Shown here one piece after another: positions 1-7,515 of a stretch of DNA of 42,391 nt (position 1 is its first letter; every line of letters starts with the position of its first letter). Location of the stretch: assembly GCF_016650035.1 (NCBI RefSeq), contig NZ_JAENWM010000027.1, positions 1 to 42,391 on the forward strand, read 5' to 3'. The position numbers and the translations under genes are program-made. This stretch comes from Clostridium sp. Lineage in GTDB: Bacteria; Bacillota; Clostridia; Clostridiales; Clostridiaceae. The notes beneath the pieces are model-generated. The model did no database searches. It had not been told where the DNA came from and was given only the letters and a program-made list of their open reading frames with translations.

Positions 1-160
1 ACATGTCTCTAGGAGGGATTTTTCAAATTTTTACAGACTTGTCAAGCGTTTTATGCAGAAAAAATGGGGGAATCAACAAAAATTAATGATACTAGAAATG
101 AGTAATCATAGGAGCTAATGAGTTTCCGTGAAAGCTCAAATTAATTAAGGGGGAACAAAC

Positions 161-1021
161 ATGGATAATATACTAGAAGTTAAAAACTTAAGAAAGTCCT
201 ATAAAGATTTTACTTTAGATGATCTAACTTTTAATGTTGAGAGAGGCTCTGTAATGGGATTTATAGGTCCAAATGGTTCAGGCAAGAGTACCACCATAAA
301 ACTTATAATGAATCTTATAAAAAAGAATAGTGGAAACATAAATATTTTCGGAATGGACAATTCCAAACATGATAAAGAAATCAAGCAAAAAATCGGGTTT
401 GTTTATGACGAAAATTATTTCTATGAAGAATTAAATATCATAGAAATGAAAAATATTATTCGACCTTTCTATAAAAACTGGAACGACACCTTGTTTGAAA
501 AATATATAAAAGAATTTGAGTTACCTAAAAAGAATAAAATTAAAACCCTATCAAAAGGAATGAAAATGAAACTTTCACTAGCTTTAGCCCTTTGTCATAA
601 TGCAGAGCTAATTATAATGGATGAGCCAACATCGGGACTCGACCCCGTGTTCAGAAGTGAACTATTAGAAATTTTATATAGCATAATTCAAGATGAAAAT
701 GTAAGTATTTTCTTTTCAACTCATATAACTACGGACCTTGAAAAAATAGCTGATTATATTACTTTTATCAATAAAGGCAAATTAGTTTTTACGCAAACTA
801 AAGATGAAATTGTTGAAAATTACGGTTTAGTAAAAGGTGGTAAAGACCTTTTAGATAATGATACTAGACGCGAATTTGTAAGCATAAAAGAAACTGATTT
901 TGGATTCGAGGCTCTAACAAGGGATATTAACAAAGCCAGAAAAATATTTAAAGGTAACGGCATTATTGAGAAAGCCTCACTTGAAGATATTATGGTGTAT
1001 ACAGTTAGGGGGAATGTTTAG
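161..1021 (+). CDS. ABC transporter ATP-binding protein (YtrB/EcsA-like)
   Basis: A 286-residue ATPase subunit of an ABC-2 type exporter, expected on the inner face of the membrane. Visible motifs are Walker A GPNGSGKST (36-44), signature LSKGM (130-134), Walker B LIIMDEP (150-156), D-loop SGLD and the H-loop STH (186-188). The Q-loop glutamine position reads IGFVYDEN, as in other YtrB-like subunits. About 90 residues follow the H-loop, a C-terminal extension common in this exporter group. AGGGGG lies 8 bases before ATG. The stop codon shares one base with the GTG of the permease (TAGTG), so the two are translationally coupled. The exported substrate cannot be read from the sequence. The GntR-type regulator that often precedes such pairs is not recognisable in the 160 bases upstream. 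Confidence 0.93.
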   Translation: MDNILEVKNLRKSYKDFTLDDLTFNVERGSVMGFIGPNGSGKSTTIKLIMNLIKKNSGNINIFGMDNSKHDKEIKQKIGFVYDENYFYEELNIIEMKNIIRPFYKNWNDTLFEKYIKEFELPKKNKIKTLSKGMKMKLSLALALCHNAELIIMDEPTSGLDPVFRSELLEILYSIIQDENVSIFFSTHITTDLEKIADYITFINKGKLVFTQTKDEIVENYGLVKGGKDLLDNDTRREFVSIKETDFGFEALTRDINKARKIFKGNGIIEKASLEDIMVYTVRGNV

Positions 1022-1689
1022 TGTTTAATTTAGTAGTAAAGGACATAGCAATACAGAAAAAGACCTTGCTATACACTTTTCTTTATGCTGTTTTTGCACC
1101 AATTGCTTTTTTTTCAATGAATCTGAATGGATTCGCTTTATATGTGTTGCCACCCATGGCTACAACCTATATGTTCATAAGCTTTGCTGCAAAATACGAT
1201 GAAAAGAATAAAAGTGAAATTATAATAAATAGTTTACCAGTTAAAAGAGATGATATTGTTATATCAAAATATATTTCAATATTCGTATTTGCAACTCTAG
1301 GCCTTGTTTATTCTATATTGGTTGGATTCTTAGGAAAACTTACTGGTCTTTCAATGTTCGATAGTTCAATTTCATTATTGCATATTGTTTTAGTTTTAGC
1401 GTCTGTATGTATATTTAGCTCCATATTTTTCCCTTTTTATTTTAGATTTGGGTTTATTAAAATGAATTTCTTTAATGTTTTACTAGTTATGTTAATTGTT
1501 TTTCTACCAGCGACAGCTATTGAATATGCTAGTTCAAATCCAAATAATATTTTCGTGCAAAAAATTCATTATTTTATAAATACCACATCTAGTTTTACAC
1601 AAAATTCATTAGCACTAGTAATAGGATTAATTATATTCTTAATTTCACTAATGATCTCTATACACATTTATAATAATAAGGAGTTTTAA
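1021..1689 (+). CDS. ABC-2 type transporter permease
   Basis: A 222-residue integral membrane protein with about six hydrophobic segments (roughly residues 15-50, 75-100, 118-140, 148-168 and 195-216). It is the membrane partner of the ATPase it overlaps by one base, starting at GTG. The cytosolic stretch after the second segment (KYDEKNKSEIIINSLPVKRDDIV) has the NSLP-x-KR-x-DIV pattern of the ABC2_membrane_5 type permeases found with YtrB-like ATPases. The transported compound is unknown; relatives act in export linked to cell-envelope stress or antimicrobial peptides, which is only a family-level guess here. Confidence 0.88.
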   Translation: MFNLVVKDIAIQKKTLLYTFLYAVFAPIAFFSMNLNGFALYVLPPMATTYMFISFAAKYDEKNKSEIIINSLPVKRDDIVISKYISIFVFATLGLVYSILVGFLGKLTGLSMFDSSISLLHIVLVLASVCIFSSIFFPFYFRFGFIKMNFFNVLLVMLIVFLPATAIEYASSNPNNIFVQKIHYFINTTSSFTQNSLALVIGLIIFLISLMISIHIYNNKEF

Positions 1690-1767
1690 ACTCTTACTAT
1701 TTAATACTATTAGCAAATTTTATATTATAAAAAATTTATTAAATAAATTAGATTGGAGGTGTTTTAA

Positions 1768-1971
1768 ATAAGAAAAAATAAATTCTTAAACAATATAAAC
1801 AGCAATTTCCATAGCTACAAAATGAGTTATACTATGTTCCTTTGGGGTTTATCAGCAGCACTTAGTATACTCGGAAATATATATGGTATGGTATTTTTAG
1901 TTCTTGCGATTTCACCAATTCTTGTATGGGTAATACTATCTTCCATTAACAGAGAAGACACTGAGTTATAA
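1768..1971 (+). CDS. small membrane protein with probable ATA start
   Basis: An open frame of 67 codons ends at TAA 1969-1971. No ATG, GTG or TTG stands at its beginning. A perfect GGAGGT (1755-1760) is followed after 7 bases by ATA-AGA-AAA-AAT, and a TAA stop lies just before the ATA, so ATA 1768 is the only codon well placed for initiation. The first internal ATG (1822) would give 49 residues but has no ribosome binding site. The product has a basic, Asn-rich N-terminus of about 20 residues and two short hydrophobic stretches (about 22-40 and 41-57), then a charged tail ending NREDTEL. It lies 78 bases after the ABC permease and is followed by a good terminator, so it probably belongs to that operon. 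I recognise no family. Confidence 0.6.
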   Translation: MRKNKFLNNINSNFHSYKMSYTMFLWGLSAALSILGNIYGMVFLVLAISPILVWVILSSINREDTEL

Positions 1972-1987
1972 CAAAATGAGAACTTTT

Positions 1988-2027
1988 ATTGGCTTGTCAT
2001 AATTGATAAGCCAATTTTATTTTTATT
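1988..2027 (+). terminator. intrinsic terminator
   Basis: An 11-bp stem (ATTGGCTTGTC with GATAAGCCAAT, one G-U pair) with a 6-base loop is followed by a T-rich tract. It closes the ABC transporter and small-protein unit. Confidence 0.85.
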
Positions 2028-2138
2028 AATCCTCAGTACTGTTTTATTATACCTAACTATTTATTTAGGCAGGATTAATAATTAAATTTATAATAACTGT
2101 TATAATAGATTTATTATTAATAAGGGGGGATTTTATTT

Positions 2139-2801
2139 ATGAAACAATTTTGTATCCGTATGCTGCGATTAATATGTGGACTTTTCTTATATGCACTTGG
2201 AATTGTTGTTACAATGAATGCCAATATAGGCTACGCTCCGTGGGATGTTTTCCATGTTGGGTTTTCAAAAATGGTAGGTATGAGTATCGGAACCGCTTCA
2301 ATTGTAACTGGAGTAGTTATTGGCGTAATATCAGTATTGCTTGGCGAAAAATTGGGACTTGGCACCATTTTAAATATGATTCTTATTGGGGTATTTTTGG
2401 ATATGATTCTTGCATTAAATATAATACCGCTGGCCAGCAACCTCTCTTTAGGAATCGTAATGATGATTATAGGATTGTTTATAATTGCTTTAGCTACATA
2501 CTTTTACATTGGTTCTTCCTTTGGTGCAGGTCCTAGAGACAGTTTAATGGTGGCACTTATTCGAAAAACAGGTCTGTCAGTAGGAATATGTCGTGGTTCG
2601 ATTGAACTTATAGCGGTGTTTATAGGATGGAAACTTGGCGGTATGATTGGTATTGGAACAATTATATCTGCATTTATAATAGGCTTTTGTGTCCAAGTTA
2701 CTTTCAAATTATTAAAGTTTGATCCAACAAAAATTAATCATGAAACATTGCATGAAACATATACAACACATTTTAGAAATAAAACTAGCACCCCACTTTA
2801 A
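2139..2801 (+). CDS. YczE/YitT-like integral membrane protein
   Basis: A 220-residue polytopic membrane protein with five or six hydrophobic segments. The N-terminal R-x-x-x-L-x-x-GLFLYALGI segment, the following NANIGYAPWDVFHVG motif and the mid-protein GSSFGAGPRDSLMVAL motif form an internal repeat typical of the YczE/YyaS branch of the YitT-type family. The biochemical role of this family is not established; in Bacillus YczE affects polyketide/lipopeptide production. AAGGGGGGA precedes the ATG by 9 bases. It appears monocistronic. An AT-rich dyad around a TATAAT (2088-2110) lies just upstream and could be part of its promoter. Confidence 0.85.
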   Translation: MKQFCIRMLRLICGLFLYALGIVVTMNANIGYAPWDVFHVGFSKMVGMSIGTASIVTGVVIGVISVLLGEKLGLGTILNMILIGVFLDMILALNIIPLASNLSLGIVMMIIGLFIIALATYFYIGSSFGAGPRDSLMVALIRKTGLSVGICRGSIELIAVFIGWKLGGMIGIGTIISAFIIGFCVQVTFKLLKFDPTKINHETLHETYTTHFRNKTSTPL

Positions 2802-2920
2802 TTGCGGACAGATAATTTACTAGTGCATTAATTTATTTTGTGTTTTATCTTTACATATATTTTTTTAAATATTATGATAGTCTTAGCACTAAAGAGTAAA
2901 TACTGGAGGGGATCCTTAAG

Positions 2921-3976
2921 ATGGAATTACTAGAAATTATAAACAAGGCTAAAACAGATCATATACTAAGCAAAGATGAAATCGTTTTGCTTTTAAGTAC
3001 CAATAATGTAAACCAAGAAATATTTAATGCAGCTAATGAAGTTAGAAAAAAATATTTAGGTGATGATGTTCATCTTAGAGGTCTTATCGAATTCACCAAC
3101 ATATGTAAAAGAAATTGTCTTTACTGCGGACTCAGATATGAAAATAAAAATATAATTAGATACAGACTTACAGAAGAACAAATTTTAGACTTTGCAACTA
3201 AAGCTAAGTCCTTTGGATATAAAACCATAGTACTTCAAGGCGGAGAAGATGATTATTACACCACTGATAAAGTTATTAGAATAATAAAGGGAATTAAAGC
3301 TTTAGATTTAGCTCTAACTTTAAGCATAGGCGAAAAAACTTATGAAGAATATAAAGCTTATAGAGAAGCTGGCGCTGATAGATATCTTCTCCGAATTGAA
3401 ACAACGGATAAAACCCTTTATGAGAAGCTAGATCCAGGTATGAGCCACGATAACAGATTAAATTGCTTAAAGAATTTGAAGGAATTAGGTTTTGAAGTTG
3501 GGACAGGTGTTATGGTTGGTCTTCCCACCCAAACTATTGAATCCTATGCGGATGACATCTTATTTTTTAAAGAAATAAATGCTGACATGTTAGGCATAGG
3601 ACCTTTTATTCCAAATGAGGACACCCCACTTGCTAATGCAAATGGTAAGGAGTTGACAATGGCCCTTAAAGTTATGGCCATAACACGTTTACTGTTACCT
3701 GACATTAACATACCTGCTACAACGGCTATGGAGTCCTTAAATAAAAACGGAAGGCTCATGGCCCTTCAAAGTGGTGCCAATGTAGTTATGCCAAATGTTA
3801 CCGAAGGTGAATATAGGAAACAATATGCTCTATATCCTGGTAAAATATGTACTGGAGATACTCCCGCTCATTGTCGTGGTTGTATAACTGGAAAAATTAC
3901 TAGTATAGGAAGAACAGTTTCAACTAATTATGGTTTTAGAGGAGATAGATCATCTAATATCAATTCTAATAAATGA
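2921..3976 (+). CDS. hydE: [FeFe] hydrogenase H-cluster maturase HydE
   Basis: A 351-residue radical SAM enzyme that takes part in building the diiron subcluster of [FeFe]-hydrogenase together with HydF and HydG. The SAM-binding [4Fe-4S] motif is C62-x3-C66-x2-C69 (CKRNCLYC), followed by the QGGED segment. A second cysteine set C310-x7-C318-x2-C321 near the C-terminus matches the accessory cluster site seen in HydE and helps to separate it from biotin synthase and PylB. Length is normal for HydE (about 350). GGAGGGG lies upstream of ATG. hydF, hydG and hydrogenase genes are not adjacent, which is common in clostridia. A bidirectional terminator follows. Confidence 0.93.
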   Translation: MELLEIINKAKTDHILSKDEIVLLLSTNNVNQEIFNAANEVRKKYLGDDVHLRGLIEFTNICKRNCLYCGLRYENKNIIRYRLTEEQILDFATKAKSFGYKTIVLQGGEDDYYTTDKVIRIIKGIKALDLALTLSIGEKTYEEYKAYREAGADRYLLRIETTDKTLYEKLDPGMSHDNRLNCLKNLKELGFEVGTGVMVGLPTQTIESYADDILFFKEINADMLGIGPFIPNEDTPLANANGKELTMALKVMAITRLLLPDINIPATTAMESLNKNGRLMALQSGANVVMPNVTEGEYRKQYALYPGKICTGDTPAHCRGCITGKITSIGRTVSTNYGFRGDRSSNINSNK

Positions 3977-3982
3977 TTTAAC

Positions 3983-4013
3983 AATAAAAAAAAGAGCCTA
4001 AGGCTCTTTTTTT
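3983..4013. terminator. bidirectional terminator between hydE and the 44-aa gene
   Basis: An A-run, AAAGAGCC, TAA loop, GGCTCTTT and T-run form a compact stem usable in both directions. It lies between convergent hydE and the small minus-strand gene, whose last codons abut it. Confidence 0.85.
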
Positions 4014-4146
4014 ACCGGAATGTTTTTTTAGCTTCTTTTATTGGTTTATTATTAACGGGCTCATTTTCAGCATCAACAATTCCAGGCTTATTATGTCTCT
4101 TATTTAAATCATGCTGTATATTCATCTTTGTAGCTTTATTAGGCAT
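4012..4146 (-). CDS. 44-aa hydrophilic small protein
   Basis: A 44-codon frame starting ATG (4144-4146) behind GGGGAG, ending TAA at 4012 against the shared terminator. The product is rich in Lys, Asn and Pro, has no hydrophobic segment and no cysteine, and ends KEAKKTFR. It looks like the short, highly soluble proteins found in spore formers, but I cannot name a family. A perfect 8-bp inverted repeat (4161-4182) sits between the likely promoter and the ribosome binding site. Support comes from the ribosome binding site, clean boundaries and position between a terminator and a separate gene. Confidence 0.6.
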   Translation of the reverse strand: MPNKATKMNIQHDLNKRHNKPGIVDAENEPVNNKPIKEAKKTFR

Positions 4147-4160
4147 TAAAAACTCCCCTT

Positions 4161-4182
4161 TCTAGGATTATATTATCCTAGA
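4161..4182 (-). promoter_or_regulatory. 8-bp perfect inverted repeat upstream of the 44-aa gene
   Basis: TCTAGGAT and ATCCTAGA are separated by TATATT. The hairpin lies directly upstream of the ribosome binding site of the small minus-strand gene and has no U-tract on that strand, so an operator or 5'-leader hairpin is more likely than a terminator. Confidence 0.45.
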
Positions 4183-4217
4183 AGACTAGTTTTTATTCTA
4201 TACTTGTATTTAATATA

Positions 4218-4853
4218 TTAACGAATAAAATTCATCATTATTTTGCTTTCGTTTTCTGGTTCTTCTACCTTTCCTTTTCCGTTTTCTACTAGTTTCATAA
4301 GCCATACCATATTATTTCCTAGCACTCTCATTATTTGTACGCCCTCTTTATCTAGAAGCGCCTCTCCTGGTGTTGTACCATTAATAACACTCCAGTAATT
4401 AGAAGTTGGCATTAACATTTCAGCATAATTAATATAATTGTTTAGCTGATTAAATGTTGGAATTCCACCAGCACGTCTAACAGCGACAACAGATGTACCA
4501 ACCTTATGTCTTAAGATTCCACCATTAACACCTACAACATAAAATGCCCTATCTAAAAATGATTTCATAGTCCCTCCCATTGCTGAGAAATGCACAGGTG
4601 ATCCTAAAATAATTCCATCTGCCTCTTTCATTTTTTGTATCCATCCATTAACCTCATCACCTGGGAGCACACATTGTTCATTTTGGTTTTTTACACACTG
4701 GTTACAGGCAATACATCCTCTAATAGACTTATTCCCTACGTGAATAATTTCCGTTTCTATTCCCTCTTTTTCAAGCTCATTTGCAACTAGTTTTATCGCC
4801 TGATAAGTGTTTCCTTCTTTATTTGGACTTCCGTTAAAAGCTACAACTTTCAT
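4218..4853 (-). CDS. iron-sulfur flavoprotein / NADPH-dependent FMN reductase family
   Basis: A 211-residue flavodoxin-fold protein. The FMN phosphate loop is GSPNKEGNT (8-16) and a flavin-contact segment reads LGSPVHFSAMGG. A compact cysteine motif C47-x2-C50-x2-C53-x7-C61 matches the CX2CX2CX4-7C arrangement that binds a [4Fe-4S] cluster in archaeal and clostridial Isf proteins, so this is best read as an Isf-type electron-transfer flavoprotein rather than a simple reductase. It follows the monooxygenase-fold gene by 65 bases on the same strand and is probably cotranscribed. An HxlR regulator is divergent, suggesting control by redox or electrophile stress. Confidence 0.85.
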   Translation of the reverse strand: MKVVAFNGSPNKEGNTYQAIKLVANELEKEGIETEIIHVGNKSIRGCIACNQCVKNQNEQCVLPGDEVNGWIQKMKEADGIILGSPVHFSAMGGTMKSFLDRAFYVVGVNGGILRHKVGTSVVAVRRAGGIPTFNQLNNYINYAEMLMPTSNYWSVINGTTPGEALLDKEGVQIMRVLGNNMVWLMKLVENGKGKVEEPENESKIMMNFIR

Positions 4854-4918
4854 TTTCTTACCTACCTTTTAATTTATTTAGAGCAATCATATCTATGTAC
4901 AAAATTACATGTAGTTTG

Positions 4919-5203
4919 TTATATCTTTTTATATAGATTAATCTGTGACTGGCTTTCTTTAAGTTCAACAAATTGAGGAACAATACTGGTAAAATGTTCC
5001 GAGTTATTATGAAGTTTAATGGCCTCTTCACTTTTCCATTCTTCTATGAAGGTTAATATATTACAATTATTAGAATCCTCATATAAGTTATAAGATAAGC
5101 ATCCTATTTCTTTTCTGCTTTCATTTATAAGTTTTCCAGCTAATTTCTTAAACTCTACAATTTTTGATTGCTTTATTGTGTTTTTTGCAACTATAGTAAT
5201 CAT
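4919..5203 (-). CDS. antibiotic biosynthesis monooxygenase (ABM/YgiN-like) domain protein
   Basis: A 94-residue ferredoxin-like alpha/beta-barrel protein of the ABM family. The pattern of an ITIVAKNTIK first strand, a helix with Lys/Glu, CLSYNLYED and FIEEWKSEEAIKLHNNSEHF is typical; the W and H residues of the last part are the usual conserved ones. Members act as quinol or aromatic monooxygenases, or as quinone-handling proteins. AAAGGAG precedes the ATG. It is first in an operon with the Fe-S flavoprotein and is divergent from the HxlR regulator. Confidence 0.85.
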   Translation of the reverse strand: MITIVAKNTIKQSKIVEFKKLAGKLINESRKEIGCLSYNLYEDSNNCNILTFIEEWKSEEAIKLHNNSEHFTSIVPQFVELKESQSQINLYKKI

Positions 5204-5250
5204 TTAAATTCAACTCCTTTATACTTGTTAAGTTCAACATTTCTACTTGA

Positions 5251-5279
5251 AGTATACGCCTTAAAAAAGTATAGAACAA
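5251..5279 (-). promoter_or_regulatory. promoter of the ABM / flavoprotein operon
   Basis: On the minus strand TTGTTC (5274-5279) and TATACT (5251-5256) are separated by 17 bases, about 48 bases upstream of the ABM gene start. Confidence 0.6.
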
Positions 5280-5304
5280 GTACGCACTTTTATGTAAGAT
5301 AACC

Positions 5305-5316
5305 TACCAAAAGGTA
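5305..5316. promoter_or_regulatory. TACC-AAAA-GGTA inverted repeat, candidate HxlR operator
   Basis: A short perfect dyad in the divergent intergenic space between the ABM promoter and the hxlR promoter. The location fits an operator for the neighbouring HxlR-type regulator. The link is inferred from position only. Confidence 0.35.
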
Positions 5317-5365
5317 TGAATTGTTGAATTTACTATGTTCTAGAACAGATTGTTTTCTAAGACAA

Positions 5366-5394
5366 TTGATTCTATAACTTGAGTAGTATATAAT
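5366..5394 (+). promoter_or_regulatory. promoter of the HxlR-family gene
   Basis: TTGATT (5366-5371) and a perfect TATAAT (5389-5394) with a 17-base spacer, about 50 bases upstream of the start codon. Confidence 0.75.
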
Positions 5395-5445
5395 TAAACA
5401 TAGTAAGATGTTTAATTTATATTTTTTTAATAGGTGGGTGTACAA

Positions 5446-5775
5446 ATGATTAGCTATAATGGTAAAAAATATGTGTGTAATATAGATCTCGGTATGGAAT
5501 TAATTCGCGGCAAATGGAAAGCAGTTATCTTATGTCATCTAAATGATGGCCCAAAGAGATTTCTAGAACTTCAGAGAATAACCTGTGGTGTTAGCCAAAA
5601 AGTTCTTAATGAAAAATTACGAGAATTAGAACGAGATGGTTTAATTAGAAAAATAGTCTATGCTGAAGTTCCACCTAAAGTGGAGTTTCTACTAACCGAA
5701 ATAGGAAAAGACCTTTTCCCAGCATTAGAAATGATACAAAATTGGTCAATTGCATATTTTCCTAATGAAAATTAA
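5446..5775 (+). CDS. HxlR-family winged-helix transcriptional regulator
   Basis: A 109-residue MarR-like winged-helix repressor or activator. The family pattern GKWKAVILCHLNDGPKRF, then QKVLNEKLRELERDGLI (recognition helix and wing) and a C-terminal dimerisation helix are all present. The N-terminal cysteine C11 precedes the first helix, where thiol-sensing HxlR proteins such as YodB keep their redox cysteine. I start at ATG 5446, not at GTG 5434, because that GTG is inside the ribosome binding site AGGTGGG. It is divergent from a flavoprotein/monooxygenase operon, the usual target arrangement. Confidence 0.9.
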   Translation: MISYNGKKYVCNIDLGMELIRGKWKAVILCHLNDGPKRFLELQRITCGVSQKVLNEKLRELERDGLIRKIVYAEVPPKVEFLLTEIGKDLFPALEMIQNWSIAYFPNEN

Positions 5776-5793
5776 TTACCAATAGACACAGTT

Positions 5794-5841
5794 TAAAAAA
5801 TATAGCCTCTCCTATTTAATTTAGAAAGGCTATATTTTTTA
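5794..5841. terminator. bidirectional terminator
   Basis: A 14-bp perfect stem (arms 5794-5807 and 5828-5841; core ATATAGCC with GGCTATAT) whose A-rich and T-rich outer ends let it work for hxlR on the plus strand and for the hemerythrin-GGDEF-HAD operon on the minus strand. Confidence 0.85.
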
Positions 5842-5933
5842 AATATTTTCTTCATCTAATTCCACCAAGCCTTAACTTAAACATTGTTTATTAACTGTGC
5901 AAATTTATTAATATTTTCTTGTAAATCCTATCT

Positions 5934-6716
5934 TTATAACGCAGCTATTATATTATAGACTCCATCATCATTATTGCTTTCAGCAACAAAATTAGCATGA
6001 GTTTTCACATCTTCTGGAGCATTCATCATTGCGTAACTATGGTGAGCTGCTTTAAACATAGTCAAATCATTATAATAATCCCCAAAGACCATGGTTTCAT
6101 TTTGATTTATATTGAATTTTTCTTGAAGTATTTTTATAGCATTTCCCTTGCTTATGCCTTTATTCATTATATCTATCCACTTGTCTCCAGATACAACAAA
6201 TTCAAGTTCATCATTTAAATTTTTATTCAAATATTCAACAATAGCTGGATTTATGCCATCAGCCATGAAATAAGTAATCTTATATATGGGTTTTTTTATT
6301 TCATTTAAAGATTTTACCATTACTACTGGAACCTGAGAAAATGTAAATTGCCTGCGCATATCCTCTGATGGATTTATTGCATATGCATCATTTTCTGCGG
6401 CTAAAAATAATTCTTCTCCTAGCTTTGGATTTAAGTTTATTACCTCATCTATTTGTTTTTTATCAATACTGTTTGAATACAGTGTCTCACGATTGTTGTT
6501 ATACTTAACAAGAGCCCCATTATGAGCAATGAATATCATATCCGTATTTACCTTTTCGAAGTTTTTGTTAAGTTGAGAGTAAAATCTACCACTAGCCGCC
6601 GCAAATTTTATATCTTTCTCATTAAAATCATGTATCAAATCAAATGTTTTTTCATTTATTTTGCCATTATCATTTAATAGCGTACCATCCATGTCAGTAG
6701 CAATAAGTTTAATCAT
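5934..6716 (-). CDS. Cof-type HAD-IIB phosphatase
   Basis: A 260-residue haloacid dehalogenase superfamily phosphatase with a C2B cap. Motif I is TDMDGTLL (nucleophile D8, acid D10), motif II is AASGR (S42), and motif IV is GDYYNDLTMF near residue 213. Relatives dephosphorylate sugar phosphates, phosphorylated cofactor intermediates such as PLP, or nucleotides; the substrate cannot be told from sequence. It follows the GGDEF gene by 22 bases and seems to be the last gene of a three-gene operon. GGAGG precedes the ATG. Confidence 0.9.
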   Translation of the reverse strand: MIKLIATDMDGTLLNDNGKINEKTFDLIHDFNEKDIKFAAASGRFYSQLNKNFEKVNTDMIFIAHNGALVKYNNNRETLYSNSIDKKQIDEVINLNPKLGEELFLAAENDAYAINPSEDMRRQFTFSQVPVVMVKSLNEIKKPIYKITYFMADGINPAIVEYLNKNLNDELEFVVSGDKWIDIMNKGISKGNAIKILQEKFNINQNETMVFGDYYNDLTMFKAAHHSYAMMNAPEDVKTHANFVAESNNDDGVYNIIAAL

Positions 6717-6738
6717 TTACATCCTCCTTTTGTAAAAT

Positions 6739-7488
6739 TCATATTTTTTTACTTTTTTTATCATCATACATTTTTTTATCTGCTACTTTTATTAATTCTT
6801 CAAATGTAACTCCATCATCAGGAAATGATGAGTAACCAGAACTTACTCCACTATTTTTTTCAGGTAAAATTTCATAGACAGCTTGTTTTATTTTTGAAAT
6901 GATTTGTTGTAACTTTAAAACATCTATATATTCTATAATAATTATAAATTCATCTCCACCAATTCTAGCAATGTGACCTTTTAACCCTATTATATCTGTC
7001 ATTATTTTAGTAGTACTAGTAATATAATCGTCTCCAACTAAATGACCCAGGCCATCATTAATTATCTTTGTTCCATCAAGGTCACAAACAATAACATAAA
7101 AAGAATTCTTTGCTTTAATATGCATGTTGTAAATCTTTTCTATTCCATTTCTATTTAATACACCCGTCATAAAGTCAGTCAATAAAAATCCCTCTAACTG
7201 CTTAATTATTTCTTGGGTGTAATTACTCCATAATATCACACCTAATATATAGATACCTGCGCCTAGAGTAAAGCAGATTTTTATTAATATATATATAATT
7301 TCATAACTCATCATATAGACAATCATATCTAAAAAAGTGCCAATAGCAATTAAGCTAATTCCTCCAATTAATACAGCAAATGTATATGTTTTAGATTTCT
7401 GACTTCGTTTTGTGAAAATTGATAATCTTATCGTATAAAAAAGGAGTACTAAAACAAATAAAAGAACAATTATTTTCCGTAATTCCAC
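6739..7488 (-). CDS. membrane diguanylate cyclase (GGDEF domain)
   Basis: About 249 residues: three N-terminal membrane segments (about 5-23, 37-60 and 65-88), then a GGDEF domain. The catalytic region is intact, with DLDGTKIINDGLGH for Mg2+ and GTP binding and a canonical GGDEF (about 177-181), so c-di-GMP synthesis is expected. The product-inhibition I-site RxxD, normally 5 residues before GGDEF, is replaced by GLKG. I use GTG 7488, six bases after a GGGGGG ribosome binding site; a TTG one codon earlier is only three bases away from it. It lies 27 bases after the hemerythrin gene, suggesting that a diiron sensor is coexpressed with the cyclase. Confidence 0.88.
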   Translation of the reverse strand: MELRKIIVLLFVLVLLFYTIRLSIFTKRSQKSKTYTFAVLIGGISLIAIGTFLDMIVYMMSYEIIYILIKICFTLGAGIYILGVILWSNYTQEIIKQLEGFLLTDFMTGVLNRNGIEKIYNMHIKAKNSFYVIVCDLDGTKIINDGLGHLVGDDYITSTTKIMTDIIGLKGHIARIGGDEFIIIIEYIDVLKLQQIISKIKQAVYEILPEKNSGVSSGYSSFPDDGVTFEELIKVADKKMYDDKKSKKI

Positions 7489-7515
7489 CAAAAGCCCCCC
7501 ATTTTAATTCATTTG

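Noticed and set aside
1-115. Short open frames at the left edge, possibly the end of an upstream gene such as a GntR regulator
   Set aside because: Two overlapping frames are open for under 40 codons and neither resembles a known C-terminus; nothing reliable can be called.
2088-2110. AT-rich dyad upstream of the YczE-like gene as a specific operator
   Set aside because: Arms agree at only 8 of 10 positions and consist of A and T, easily found by chance in this DNA; kept only as a possible promoter part.
2150-2536. Second long frame inside the YczE-like gene
   Set aside because: It is a shadow in another frame with a Trp/Tyr/Asn/Cys-rich composition and no ribosome binding site.
5434-5445. 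GTG start for the HxlR regulator
   Set aside because: The GTG is part of the ribosome binding site for ATG 5446.
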